This document shows positions 9,538-18,669 of a DNA stretch of 64,000 bases, piece by piece. The notes below the pieces were generated by a model, which saw only the letters and a list, made by a program, of their open reading frames with translations, made no database searches and was not told where the DNA came from. Origin of the DNA: Bacillus_CJ salitolerans. Lineage in GTDB: Bacteria; Bacillota; Bacilli; Bacillales; SA4. The DNA lies in NCBI RefSeq assembly GCF_042680805.1, contig NZ_JBHUEM010000003.1:62001-126000 (forward strand), read 5' to 3'. Each line of letters starts with the position of its first letter. The stretch's first letter is position 1. The translations under genes were made by a program, and so were the position numbers.

Positions 9538-10524
9538 TTACCTTTTTCTACCAAGTCCCATAGCGTTTTCAATTTTGCGCAGCATTTTATTTGCCACGAT
9601 GGTTGCTTTTTCAGCTCCTTGATCTAAATAGTCATCCAGTTTTGCTGAATCAATTAACTGATAGTACTTCTCTTGAATAGGCATTAACGCATCTATCACT
9701 ACGTTTGCCACACTAGCTTTAAATTCACCATAACCCTTTCCATCAAATTCTTTCTCTAGTTGTTTGATAGGTTTTCCAGATAGAACAGACATAATAGTTA
9801 AGAGATTTGAAACGCCTGGTTTATTTTCCTTATCGAAAGAAACAATTCCTTCAGAGTCCGTCACAGCACTTTTAATTTTTTTCTCGATTTGTTTATGATC
9901 GTCTAAAATAAATATTGTAGCTTTTTTATTTTCATCAGACTTACTCATTTTTTTCGTAGGCTCTTGAAGTGACATGATCCTTGCACCAACCTCTGAGATT
10001 CTGGGCTCAGGAATTGTAAAGATGTCGTTATACTTTTTGTTAAAGCGATCAGCTAAATCTCTTGTTAATTCAAGGTGTTGTTTCTGATCATCTCCAACTG
10101 GAACAATATCTGTATTATATAGGAGAATATCAGCTGCCATTAAAGGAGGATATGTGAATAAAGCTGCTGAAACTCCTTCTTTTCCATGTGATTTATCTTT
10201 AAATTGTGTCATTCTTTCTAATTCTCCGATATAAGAAATACATTGCATAATCCATCCACCTTGCGCATGTGCAGCAACTTCTGATTGAATAAATAAGGTG
10301 GATTTATTAGGATCGATACCTGCTGCAATATAAAGAGCAGCTAAACTCTTTATATTTTTTCTAAGCTCTGATCGATCCTGTGGTACGGTAATAGCATGCT
10401 GGTCCACGATACAGAAATAACATTTGTATTCGTCTTGTAGTGGTGGGAAATGTCTCAATGCTCCTAAGTAATTCCCCAGTGTCAATGATCCACTAGGCTG
10501 TATGCCTGAAAATATTGTTTTCAT
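9538..10524 (-). CDS. trpS: Tryptophan--tRNA ligase
   Basis: Class I aminoacyl-tRNA synthetase that charges tRNA-Trp, 328 residues. The N-terminal HIGH-type signature reads PSGSLTLGNYLGA (the HIGH element degenerate as TLGN, as in many TrpRS), and KMSKS is intact as KKMSKSDENKK near residues 190-200. Length matches the bacterial enzyme. GGAGG stands 6 bases before the ATG. Its leader is a Trp-type T-box (see 10530-10834). Confidence 0.96.
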   Translation of the reverse strand: MKTIFSGIQPSGSLTLGNYLGALRHFPPLQDEYKCYFCIVDQHAITVPQDRSELRKNIKSLAALYIAAGIDPNKSTLFIQSEVAAHAQGGWIMQCISYIGELERMTQFKDKSHGKEGVSAALFTYPPLMAADILLYNTDIVPVGDDQKQHLELTRDLADRFNKKYNDIFTIPEPRISEVGARIMSLQEPTKKMSKSDENKKATIFILDDHKQIEKKIKSAVTDSEGIVSFDKENKPGVSNLLTIMSVLSGKPIKQLEKEFDGKGYGEFKASVANVVIDALMPIQEKYYQLIDSAKLDDYLDQGAEKATIVANKMLRKIENAMGLGRKR

Positions 10525-10529
10525 GTTAA

Positions 10530-10834
10530 ATACCTCCTAAAAAATTTAAGAAACTAAAAAAAGGCCATTCATCCCATAAAGATAGGGACGAATGACCGTG
10601 GTGCCACCCTAATTAATTCACATCATACGTGAATTCACTTAGCTACCATACTAACATATGGTATCCAATGTAACGTTTGGAAAACGTTAAAGCCTACTAA
10701 GCGAAACGGCTGTTCGGTCTAAATGCTCAAAAGCCCATTCTATATTGCGATCATACCTGTTTCCAGCATCTCAGGCTCTCTGAAAAGATCTGACAATATG
10801 TACTATCTTCATCATTGCATAACACTGTAAATTT
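10530..10834 (-). promoter_or_regulatory. T-box leader (Trp specifier) controlling trpS
   Basis: Read on the minus strand, the leader contains the T-box core AGGGTGGCACCACG, which pairs with the tRNA acceptor end, just before a terminator hairpin. Stem I carries GAGAGCCTGAGATGCTGG and, in the specifier loop, AATGGGCTTTTGAGC, in which TGG is the Trp codon. Uncharged tRNA-Trp is expected to stabilise the antiterminator and allow trpS transcription. The TGG specifier agrees with the downstream gene. Confidence 0.93.
10556..10602 (-). terminator. Regulated terminator of the trpS T-box
   Basis: On the minus strand the arms GTCATTCGTCCC and GGGATGAATGGCC form a long stem followed by seven T. The 5' arm overlaps the end of the T-box core, as expected for terminator/antiterminator exchange. 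Confidence 0.88.
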
Positions 10835-10840
10835 TTTCTT

Positions 10841-10869
10841 ATTATAGTAAATATACATGACAAAATCAA
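10841..10869 (-). promoter_or_regulatory. Sigma-A promoter of trpS
   Basis: On the minus strand TTGATT (10864-10869) and TATAAT (10841-10846) are separated by exactly 17 bp. The predicted start of transcription near 10834 gives a leader of about 310 bases, right for a T-box. The -35 element overlaps the 3' end of the upstream gene. Confidence 0.8.
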
Positions 10870-11249
10870 GCGCTTAAATAAAAAATCGTTAACAATATCA
10901 GCATTAATAATAACGTCATTATACTTGATAGAAATAATGGTTTTAACATGGGATAGTTTAATTGAGAGGGCAATGCCATCTGATCTAGATCATTTCCTAA
11001 TTGTTGACCTGTTTTTGAGAATAATTTGTAAAAACGTCTGAAACTATATGTCATTGTATCAAAAAAGCCGCTTCTTAATATATAGAATGCACCACTTAAA
11101 ATGAATAGCAGTAACCCAACCATGAATAATCCATTAATTAAAGATAGAATCGTAATTTCTTTATAATAGAAGTAAGAGAATAAGATTGCTACTAGAATTG
11201 AGATGATAAATGATATAGTGATGGCTTTATACTCCTTAGTTTTGTACAT
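10866..11249 (-). CDS. DUF3899-like membrane protein
   Basis: A 127-residue protein with four hydrophobic segments (about 10-28, 33-57, and a pair near the C-terminus at 104-125) around a basic, Phe/Tyr/Arg-rich loop. It resembles the DUF3899 family often found beside trpS in Bacillus; I make this assignment from memory and give no function. GGAGGTACC precedes the ATG. It runs into the trpS promoter. Confidence 0.65.
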   Translation of the reverse strand: MYKTKEYKAITISFIISILVAILFSYFYYKEITILSLINGLFMVGLLLFILSGAFYILRSGFFDTMTYSFRRFYKLFSKTGQQLGNDLDQMALPSQLNYPMLKPLFLSSIMTLLLMLILLTIFYLSA

Positions 11250-11641
11250 AGGTACCTCCTAAAATATGCATATTTCTACTGGATTTAACTATTTCTTAAT
11301 TTATCTGAAAAATTATTTATTAATAAAATGTGTATATAAACACAAAGCTAATAATATAAGAAGGACGAAAAACTATCAACTAAATACGAAAATAGAAAAT
11401 AAAAATACATATCTAAACATAAATAAGCAAATTTTGGATGGTTAGATAAAATTAAATACATTACATATAATAGTTCTAAAGACCTATTTTTTGTAATGAA
11501 AACGTAAATATATTAAGGGAATCTGTTAACAATGTAAAAAAAATAAATGCAAAATAGTTAGAAAACTTGTATAATGTTTTTTGTAGATGCAAAACATCTA
11601 TTAGGAAAAGGAAATTTATTTTAAGGGGAGGTTACCTATCC
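11250..11641 (+). other. Long AT-rich leader and promoter region of opp, with a possible CodY box
   Basis: No gene is seen in these 392 bases, which are very AT-rich. A TATAAT at 11570-11575 is the best -10 element for oppA, although no clear -35 lies at the right distance. ATTTATCTGAAAAAT at 11299-11313 matches the CodY consensus AATTTTCWGAAAATT at 12 of 15 positions; CodY control of peptide uptake would be expected, but in such AT-rich DNA the match may be chance. Confidence 0.35.
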
Positions 11642-13327
11642 ATGAGAAATTCAAAATGGATGATGTTACTAGTACTATCACTAGTACTAAGCTTGTTCCT
11701 TGCTGCTTGTGGTGGCGGAAAGACAGATGATGCTACTAAGGGCGACACAGGTTCAAAAGATGACAATGGTACAAATGAAGAAAAACCAGCAGCTGAGCAA
11801 GTATTAAACGTACTTGAGTCAGCAGAAATCCCAACAATGGATTCTGTACAAGGAACAGACGCTGTTGCTTTTAACGTAATGAACCAAGTTTTTGAAGGTC
11901 TATACAGACTTGGAGAAAACAACCAACCAGTTCCTGGTATGGCTGAAAGCCATGAAGTTAGCGAAGATGGATTAGTTTACACGTTCAAGCTTCGTGACGC
12001 ACAGTGGTCTAACGGTACGCCAGTTACTGCTAATGATTTCGTATACTCATGGCAAAAAGCAGTTGATCCTGCAAGTGCTTCTCAATACGCTTTCATCTTA
12101 GGTGATATTAAGAACGCGAACAAGATTAACGCTGGTGAAATTACAGACTTAAACGAACTAGGAGTAAAAGCTCTTGATGAAAAAACTCTTGAGGTTACTC
12201 TAGAGCAACCAGTTCCTTATTTCCTATCTTTAACAACTTTCGCAACATTCTTACCACAAAACCAAGAGTTCCGTGAGTCTCAAGGTGCAAACTATGGTTT
12301 AGAAGTTGAAAACCTAATCTATAATGGTCCATTCACGTTAACTGAGTGGAAGCATGAAGAAGGTTGGGTAATGACTAAGAACGAAAACTACTGGGAGAAG
12401 GACGTAGTTCAACTTTCAAAGGTTAACGTTAAAGTAGTAAAAGATACAGCTACTGCTGTAAGTTTATATGAAACTGGTCAAATCGACCGTGTAGGTTTAT
12501 CTGCTGAATTCGTTGATAAGTATAAGGCTGACCCTAACTTCTCAACATTAGGTGAGCCAACATTATTCTACTTCAAGTTTAACCAATCTAGAGGTGGAGC
12601 ATTAGCTAATGTTGATGTTCGTAAAGCGATCTCTATGGCAATCGACAAGCAAGGTCTTGCTGATGTAATTCTTAATAACGGTTCAATCCCAGCATACTAT
12701 GCTGTACCAGCAGAATTTGTAACACACCCAGAAACTGGTGAAGATTTCCGTGCGAAGCATGGTGACTTCAACACTTACGATGTAGCAAAAGCACAAGAAC
12801 ACTGGCAAGCAGCACTAGCAGCTCTAGGAACTGACACAGTTGAGTTAGAAATCCTAGGTGGAGACACTGAAACAGCTGTTAAGATGCAAGAATATTTCAA
12901 GAACCAATTAGAAACAAACCTTCAAGGTTTAAAAATCAAACTATTAAACGTACCATTTAAGCAACGTTTAGAGCTTGATGAAAAAATGGAATACGATTTA
13001 CAATTCGCAGGTTGGGGTCCAGACTACCTTGATGCAATGACATTTGCGGATCTATGGGTAACTGGTGGTGGTCACAACATGATGGGTTATTCAAATCCTA
13101 AGTATGACCAACTAATTCAAGATGCAAAAACAACTCTTGCAGGTGACCCAGTAGCACGTTTCGAAGCAATGCAAGAAGCAGAGCGTATCCTTCTTGAGGA
13201 AGATGCTGCACTTGCACCACTATACCAACGTGGAGCTGCAAGATTAATTCAACCTTACGTAACTAACGTATTAGAGCATTCATTTGGACCTGATTTCAGC
13301 TACAAGTGGGCTTCTATTCAAAAGTAA
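11642..13327 (+). CDS. oppA: Oligopeptide-binding lipoprotein OppA
   Basis: Peptide-binding lipoprotein of the second importer, 561 residues. The start at ATG 11642 is chosen because GGGGAGG lies upstream and the protein then begins with a signal peptide (MRNSKWMMLLVL) ending in the lipobox LAAC. A linker of about 40 charged residues follows. SBP5 features include YTFKLRDAQWSNGTPVTANDF in part and DLQFAGWGPDYLDAMTF. In Bacillus, Opp imports signalling peptides (Phr, CSF) as well as nutrients; that role is known for the family, not shown here. The codons appear strongly biased, as in highly expressed genes. Confidence 0.95.
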   Translation: MRNSKWMMLLVLSLVLSLFLAACGGGKTDDATKGDTGSKDDNGTNEEKPAAEQVLNVLESAEIPTMDSVQGTDAVAFNVMNQVFEGLYRLGENNQPVPGMAESHEVSEDGLVYTFKLRDAQWSNGTPVTANDFVYSWQKAVDPASASQYAFILGDIKNANKINAGEITDLNELGVKALDEKTLEVTLEQPVPYFLSLTTFATFLPQNQEFRESQGANYGLEVENLIYNGPFTLTEWKHEEGWVMTKNENYWEKDVVQLSKVNVKVVKDTATAVSLYETGQIDRVGLSAEFVDKYKADPNFSTLGEPTLFYFKFNQSRGGALANVDVRKAISMAIDKQGLADVILNNGSIPAYYAVPAEFVTHPETGEDFRAKHGDFNTYDVAKAQEHWQAALAALGTDTVELEILGGDTETAVKMQEYFKNQLETNLQGLKIKLLNVPFKQRLELDEKMEYDLQFAGWGPDYLDAMTFADLWVTGGGHNMMGYSNPKYDQLIQDAKTTLAGDPVARFEAMQEAERILLEEDAALAPLYQRGAARLIQPYVTNVLEHSFGPDFSYKWASIQK

Positions 13328-13354
13328 TATTTTGCAACAAGAACTGAAGGGGTT

Positions 13355-13387
13355 GAGAGTATGTGTAAGACATACTCTCTTTTCCCT
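13355..13387 (+). terminator. Internal attenuator between oppA and oppB
   Basis: A perfect 10-bp stem GAGAGTATGT / ACATACTCTC with loop GTAAG is followed by TTTTCCCTT. It sits in the 138-base gap between oppA and oppB. A leaky terminator here would give more binding protein than permease, the usual need in these systems. Confidence 0.75.
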
Positions 13388-13465
13388 TGTTAAAAAATTG
13401 TCGAACATTCTCGAATAGACTGACGATTCAGGCTAATTCACTTATACTTAGGAGGTGCACATATA

Positions 13466-14395
13466 ATGACAAAGTATTTACTTCAACGTATTTTCTACAT
13501 GGTTTTCACATTATTTATTATTGCCTCTGCTACTTTCTTCTTAATGAAGCTCATGCCGGGTACACCTCTTACCATGGAAGAAAAACTAACTCCAGAACAA
13601 AGAATTATTATTCTTGAGAAGTATGGTCTTAATGATCCGGTTCCTGTTCAATATGTAAAGTATATTGGCAATTTAGTGCAAGGGGACTTAGGGATTTCCT
13701 TCCAATTCGATAACCGTGGTGTAACTGGATTGATTCTTGACCGTATCGGACCATCTGCACATCTTGGATTCCAGGCTATGTTAATTGGTACTATTTTAGG
13801 AATCTTACTTGGTATTGTTTCAGCGGTTAATCAAAATGGTACACTTGACTATATCTCTACGATAGTTGCGGTATTTGGTATAGCAATTCCGTCTTTCGTA
13901 TTTGCGGGACTTCTGCAATACTGGGTTGGGGTAAAATTAATGTGGTTCCCTGTTGCATTCTGGGATGGGCCAATGTACACCGTTTTACCAACAATTGCAT
14001 TATTAATTGGACCACTCGCAGTATCTGCCCGTTTTATTAGAACTGAAATGATCGAAGTATTACACTCAGATTATATTGTTATGGCAAGAGCGAAAGGTGT
14101 TTCAAAAACAGCTGTTGTATTTAAACACGCACTAAGGAACTCATTAATTCCATTAATTACTGTAATCGGACCAATGGCTGTTAATATTATGACAGGTACC
14201 CTAGTTATTGAGAGGATTTTTTCAATACCTGGTTTAGGGGAGCAATTCGTACGTTCTATCAATACAAATGATTACCCTATGATCATGGGGACAACGATTT
14301 TCTTTGCAGGACTGTTTATCTTTATCGTATTCGTGGTTGACGTATTATACGGCATTATCGATCCACGTATTCGATTAGCTGGAGGTAAGAGCTAA
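13466..14395 (+). CDS. oppB: Oligopeptide ABC transporter permease OppB
   Basis: Membrane permease, 309 residues, with about six hydrophobic helices. It begins MTKYLLQRIFYMVFTLF and carries the coupling loop VMARAKGVSKTAVVFKHALRN and the ending DPRIRLAGG typical of OppB. AGGAGGTG precedes the ATG. Its stop overlaps the oppC start as TAATG, so the two subunits are likely translationally coupled. Confidence 0.95.
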   Translation: MTKYLLQRIFYMVFTLFIIASATFFLMKLMPGTPLTMEEKLTPEQRIIILEKYGLNDPVPVQYVKYIGNLVQGDLGISFQFDNRGVTGLILDRIGPSAHLGFQAMLIGTILGILLGIVSAVNQNGTLDYISTIVAVFGIAIPSFVFAGLLQYWVGVKLMWFPVAFWDGPMYTVLPTIALLIGPLAVSARFIRTEMIEVLHSDYIVMARAKGVSKTAVVFKHALRNSLIPLITVIGPMAVNIMTGTLVIERIFSIPGLGEQFVRSINTNDYPMIMGTTIFFAGLFIFIVFVVDVLYGIIDPRIRLAGGKS

Positions 14396-15411
14396 TGACT
14401 GTACAAAATGAAAAATTACCAAAAGAACTTTTTCAACCAGCTGAAGTTGATGTTACGAAAAGTGAAAAAATCGCAAAACCAAGTTTAACGTATTGGCAAG
14501 ATGCTTGGTTACGTTTACGAAAGAATAAAGCAGCGATTGTAGGAATCTTCTTTATTTTCGTCATTATTTTCCTTTGTATTTTTGGACCAATGTTTAATCA
14601 TCATGGAATTGACGACCAAAACCTTCGTCATGCAAAATTGCCACCAAAAGTGCCAGTTTTAGAGAATGTTAGCTGGCTTGGATTAAATGGTGTGGATACT
14701 ATGGGGAATGACGCTTATGAAATGAAAGGCGTAGATGAGTACTATTGGTTTGGTACAGATGGTTTAGGACGTGACTTATGGACACGTACATGGGAAGGTA
14801 CACGTATTTCCTTATACATTGCGTTAGTAGCTGCAGCCATCGATATGTTAATAGGGGTTGCCTATGGCGGAATCTCCGCATATTATGGTGGGCGTGTAGA
14901 TAATGTCATGCAGCGTATAGTTGAAATTTTAGTAGGAATACCAAATCTAGTTGTTGTTATCTTAATGATTCTAATATTAGATCCTGGTTTAACTTCTATT
15001 ATTATAGCGTTAACAATAACTGGATGGATCGGGATGTCCCGTATTGTCCGTGGACAGGTCTTGAAACTTAAAAATCAAGAGTTCGTATTGGCATCACGTA
15101 CACTTGGTGCAATTGATAGCCGTATCTTAACAAAACACTTAATTCCTAACGTGGCTGGAGTTATCATTATTAACTCAATGTTTACAATCCCAGGAGCAAT
15201 CTTTTTTGAAGCGTTCTTAAGCTTCATCGGTTTAGGATTACAGCCTCCATTATCTTCATTAGGTATTTTAATTGAGGATGGATATAAATCATTACAGACA
15301 TACCCACATATGATGGCGTTTCCATCAATTATCATGTGCGTATTAATGATAGCGTTTAACTTGGTAGCTGACGGTCTTCGAGATGCATTAGATCCGAAGA
15401 TGCGTGATTAA
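14395..15411 (+). CDS. oppC: Oligopeptide ABC transporter permease OppC
   Basis: Second permease, 338 residues. It has a cytoplasmic N-terminus, a first membrane helix near residues 48-68, an external loop of about 60 residues, then FGTDGLGRDLWTRTWEGTRISL and the permease core. The coupling loop reads VLASRTLGAIDSRILTKHLI in part. It ends GLRDALDPKMRD as expected for OppC. The start overlaps oppB by one base. Confidence 0.95.
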   Translation: MTVQNEKLPKELFQPAEVDVTKSEKIAKPSLTYWQDAWLRLRKNKAAIVGIFFIFVIIFLCIFGPMFNHHGIDDQNLRHAKLPPKVPVLENVSWLGLNGVDTMGNDAYEMKGVDEYYWFGTDGLGRDLWTRTWEGTRISLYIALVAAAIDMLIGVAYGGISAYYGGRVDNVMQRIVEILVGIPNLVVVILMILILDPGLTSIIIALTITGWIGMSRIVRGQVLKLKNQEFVLASRTLGAIDSRILTKHLIPNVAGVIIINSMFTIPGAIFFEAFLSFIGLGLQPPLSSLGILIEDGYKSLQTYPHMMAFPSIIMCVLMIAFNLVADGLRDALDPKMRD

Positions 15412-15431
15412 ACAAGGTAGGTGAGAGAGAG

Positions 15432-16508
15432 ATGGAAAAAGTACTAGAAGTTAAAGACTTGCAAATCGCCTTTGACACGTATGCTGGTGAAGTCAATGCT
15501 GTTCGTAGCGTAAGCTTTGACCTTTATAAGGGTGAAACACTGGCGATTGTAGGGGAATCTGGTTCAGGGAAATCAGTTACTTCAAAGTCTATTATGAAGC
15601 TAATTCCAACTCCACCAGGGAAATATAAAGGTGGACAAATATTATTTGATGGTAAAGACATCGTAAAATTAAATGAAAAGCAAATGCAGCAAATCCGTGG
15701 TTCTGAAATTTCGATGATTTTCCAAGATCCAATGACATCATTAAATCCTACGATGAAAATTGGGAATCAAATAATGGAAGGGATTATAAAACACCAAAAA
15801 ATTAGTCGTGCAGCGGCAAAAGAACGTGCACTAGAACTTTTACGTCTAGTTGGGATTCCGCAACCTGAGGTTCGTCTAAAGCAATACCCGCACCAATTCT
15901 CTGGTGGTATGCGTCAACGTGTCGTAATCGCGATTGCCCTTGCTTGTAATCCAAAGATATTAATTGCTGACGAGCCAACAACAGCATTAGACGTAACCAT
16001 CCAAGCACAAATCCTAGAATTAATGAAGGATCTGCAGCAAAAGACAGAGTCGTCCATTATCTTTATTACCCATGACCTTGGGGTTGTAGCAAACATGGCG
16101 GACCGTGTTGCCGTTATGTATGGTGGTAAAATTGTTGAAATCGGTAAAGCAGAAGAAATCTTCTATAATCCTAAACACCCATATACTTGGGGTCTGTTAA
16201 GCTCGATGCCAAGTTTAGAATCTGGCGACAGTGAATTATATGCAATTCCTGGTTCACCACCTGATTTATTAGATCCTCCAAAAGGGGATGCATTTGCAGC
16301 GCGTAACGAATTTGCGATGAAGATTGATTTAGAAAAGGAACCTCCAATGTTTAAAGTATCTGATACTCACTATGCAGCAACTTGGTTATTACACCCTGAT
16401 GCTCCTAAAGTTGAGCCGCCAGCTACTGTACAACGTATGATGGAAAAGAGAAGACTCACTTCTTCAAAATCAGCAGTTGCGGTAAAGGAAGGTGACCGTA
16501 ATGAGTAA
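15432..16508 (+). CDS. oppD: Oligopeptide ABC transporter ATP-binding subunit OppD
   Basis: ATPase subunit, 358 residues. Walker A GESGSGKS, Q-loop FQDPMTSLNP, signature FSGGMRQR, Walker B ILIADEPTTALD and switch His FITHDLGVV are intact. Unlike AppD in this window, its C-terminal domain has no Cys cluster: the place is taken by GDAFAARNEFAMK, as I recall for B. subtilis OppD. GTGAGAGAGAG precedes the ATG. Its last 8 bases overlap oppF. Confidence 0.95.
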   Translation: MEKVLEVKDLQIAFDTYAGEVNAVRSVSFDLYKGETLAIVGESGSGKSVTSKSIMKLIPTPPGKYKGGQILFDGKDIVKLNEKQMQQIRGSEISMIFQDPMTSLNPTMKIGNQIMEGIIKHQKISRAAAKERALELLRLVGIPQPEVRLKQYPHQFSGGMRQRVVIAIALACNPKILIADEPTTALDVTIQAQILELMKDLQQKTESSIIFITHDLGVVANMADRVAVMYGGKIVEIGKAEEIFYNPKHPYTWGLLSSMPSLESGDSELYAIPGSPPDLLDPPKGDAFAARNEFAMKIDLEKEPPMFKVSDTHYAATWLLHPDAPKVEPPATVQRMMEKRRLTSSKSAVAVKEGDRNE

Positions 16509-17436
16509 TCAAACGCTATTAGAAATCAAAAACCTTCAGCAGCATTTTAGACTTGGAAAAGGAAATACGCTGAAAGCTGTTGATGGTATTACTTTTGATA
16601 TTAAAAAAGGTGAAACGTTTGGACTTGTTGGTGAATCTGGTTGTGGTAAATCTACAACAGGTAGAACGATTATTCGACTCTATGATGCTACTGGTGGAGA
16701 AGTAATTTATGATGGTGTGGACGTACACGGAAGAAAATCGAAAGCAGAGTTAAAGAAATTTAACCGCAAAATGCAAATGATTTTCCAAGATCCTTATGCA
16801 TCATTAAATCCACGTATGACAGTGGCTGATATCATTGCTGAAGGTATCGACATTCACGGACTTGCGAAAAATAGAGAAGAGCGTATGTCGAAGGTTTATG
16901 AACTGCTTGAAACGGTTGGATTAAATAAAGAGCATGCGAACCGTTACCCACATGAATTCTCAGGTGGTCAGCGTCAACGTATCGGAATTGCTCGTGCTCT
17001 AGCAGTTGATCCAGATTTCATCATTGCTGATGAGCCGATTTCAGCTCTTGACGTATCCATTCAAGCGCAGGTTGTTAACCTATTAAAGAAATTACAAAAA
17101 GAAAAAGGCTTAACCTACCTGTTTATTGCCCATGACTTATCCATGGTAAAATACATTAGTGATCGGATCGCTGTAATGTACCGTGGGAAGATTGTAGAGC
17201 TTGCGACAAGTGAAGAGTTATACAATAATCCCGTTCACCCTTACACGCGTTCCTTATTATCTGCGATCCCACTTCCAGATCCAGATACAGAAAAAACAAG
17301 AAAACGTATCATGTATGATCCTGATCAACATAACTACGATGAAGAAGAACCGACAATGCGCGAAATCACACCAGGACACTTTGTATATTGTTCTGAATCT
17401 GAATTCAAGCAATACACATCAAAGGTATCAAAATAA
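16501..17436 (+). CDS. oppF: Oligopeptide ABC transporter ATP-binding subunit OppF
   Basis: Second ATPase, 311 residues from ATG 16501. I prefer this start to the GTG at 16492 because GGAAGGTGA then stands at normal distance. Walker A GESGCGKS, Q-loop FQDPYASLNP, signature FSGGQRQR and Walker B FIIADEPISALD are all present. The C-terminal tail has a single Cys and lacks the four-Cys pattern of AppF. It closes the opp operon before a terminator. Confidence 0.95.
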   Translation: MSNQTLLEIKNLQQHFRLGKGNTLKAVDGITFDIKKGETFGLVGESGCGKSTTGRTIIRLYDATGGEVIYDGVDVHGRKSKAELKKFNRKMQMIFQDPYASLNPRMTVADIIAEGIDIHGLAKNREERMSKVYELLETVGLNKEHANRYPHEFSGGQRQRIGIARALAVDPDFIIADEPISALDVSIQAQVVNLLKKLQKEKGLTYLFIAHDLSMVKYISDRIAVMYRGKIVELATSEELYNNPVHPYTRSLLSAIPLPDPDTEKTRKRIMYDPDQHNYDEEEPTMREITPGHFVYCSESEFKQYTSKVSK

Positions 17437-17437
17437 A

Positions 17438-17467
17438 AGCAATTGGCTTATGCCAGTTGCTTTTTTC
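17438..17467 (+). terminator. Terminator of the opp operon
   Basis: The stem GCAATTGGC / GCCAGTTGC (one mismatch or G-T pair) is followed by TTTTTT, just after the oppF stop. Confidence 0.85.
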
Positions 17468-17471
17468 TGTA

Positions 17472-17714
17472 AGTTAAGAAAGTGAAAATTTTTGGTGTTT
17501 AGTTTATACAATGCCACTGCTAAATCAAGCCCCAGCGCCAGGCCAAGATGAAATGGCGACAATCTTTGCCATTCATCCTGCTCGAGGGAAAAAGAAAAAT
17601 CACTTTTTCCTTGTTCAAATAACCAGTCATGAATAATAGGGAAAACCACCCTTTTTTCTTGAAAGAACATGTACTCTGCCTTAGGCAAAAACTGGCGCAC
17701 TGACCCATTTGTTC
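17472..17714 (+). repeat. Dispersed structured intergenic repeat, copy B
   Basis: Longest copy of the family, with GGTGTTTAGTTT, CCAGCGCCAGGCCAAG, GATGAAATGGC...GCCATTCATC, CTGCTCGAGG and the ending TTTGTTC. Its central part contains the extra stem GGAAAAAG / CTTTTTCC. Short open frames on the minus strand across it (17428-17708) are not counted as genes because they follow the repeat rather than any protein family I know. Confidence 0.8.
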
Positions 17715-17790
17715 ATTCTAACTTTGAATGATGAGATAAAAATGAGTATCAAAACATCGCTTGAGGAAAGGACTCGGCGATGTATTTCTT

Positions 17791-18430
17791 CTATTTTAAC
17801 TCGTTAAATTTCAAAAGCATTTTTTCTAAATGATCGTTTAATTTTTCCTTTTCTTCTTCTGTAATATTGATAAACTTAATTGAAGTATAACTTTCTGTTT
17901 TATGGGTGATTTCTCCAATAAGAAAAAATGCATTGTTCGTAATCGGAAAGCCTATTTCAATTTGGACGATTGAATGTGTTACTGAAAGCTCTGAATTAGA
18001 AATTCTGACTCCCCCAGCACTAATATCCAACAATTGAACTTTTGACCATTTGTCCATTTTTTCAGTTGGTTTAAAGGCACGAATTGAGATTAAAGCAATA
18101 CTACTTATTAAATTTTGGATAGAATAACGTCTGTATTGTCGTTTATTATTTTGAAGGATGTTAGTTTTTGGAGTGATAAAGAAGTAAATTTCATCACCAA
18201 ATTGTGAAACACTATGTAATGTACCTTCAAGAATAAAATGTCTGTGTTTCATCTTCAATTAAGATTCTAAGTGAACCTTCCTTGATATTATTATTCTTTG
18301 GTATGGGAGTGAGCATTTGAAAAACAAGCTTATTGTTGCTTATTTTTTTAACTCTAGATAAGTATGAGGTATTTGACCCAATATGCGTAATCGTTGATAT
18401 TTTTGTTAGTAAACGCTCACATTCATTCAT
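17791..18430 (-). pseudogene. YcgR/DgrA-like PilZ protein, split by a frameshift
   Basis: Two minus-strand frames together make one c-di-GMP receptor of the usual length (about 215 residues). The first (18227-18430, 67 aa, start ATG after GGAGGT) is the N-terminal YcgR-like domain and stops after EDETQTFYS. The second (17791-18258) continues with RHFILEGTLHSV and holds the PilZ domain with its c-di-GMP motifs RxxxR (RQYRR) and DISAGG. The frames overlap by 32 bases near 18227-18258, so a one-base indel there would restore the gene. The second frame has no convincing ribosome binding site. A sequencing error, a phase-variable switch or a true pseudogene are all possible. Confidence 0.75.
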
Positions 18431-18669
18431 TGTTATACCTCCGTAATAATAATTGATAGTAAATTAAATGTATAAAAAAAATGCATGAATATAGCTTTCC
18501 TTTTCATAAGTATAGAAAGAAGAAGCTTTGTTTTTAAACCGTATTGTCACAAAGTGTTATTATCCTTTCACATGATAAGCAGAAGTTTAAAATTTGTGTC
18601 AAAAAATGCTTCTTCTAGTCGGATTTTGTCTTATAATAAGAGTAACAATATAGATAGGAGACTGCAATA

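Noticed and set aside
13387..13617. 76-codon plus-strand frame across the oppB start
   Set aside because: Out of frame with oppB, which is a clear permease gene from 13466.
17428..17708. Two overlapping minus-strand frames after oppF
   Set aside because: They follow the dispersed repeat (copy B), not a protein family, and overlap each other.
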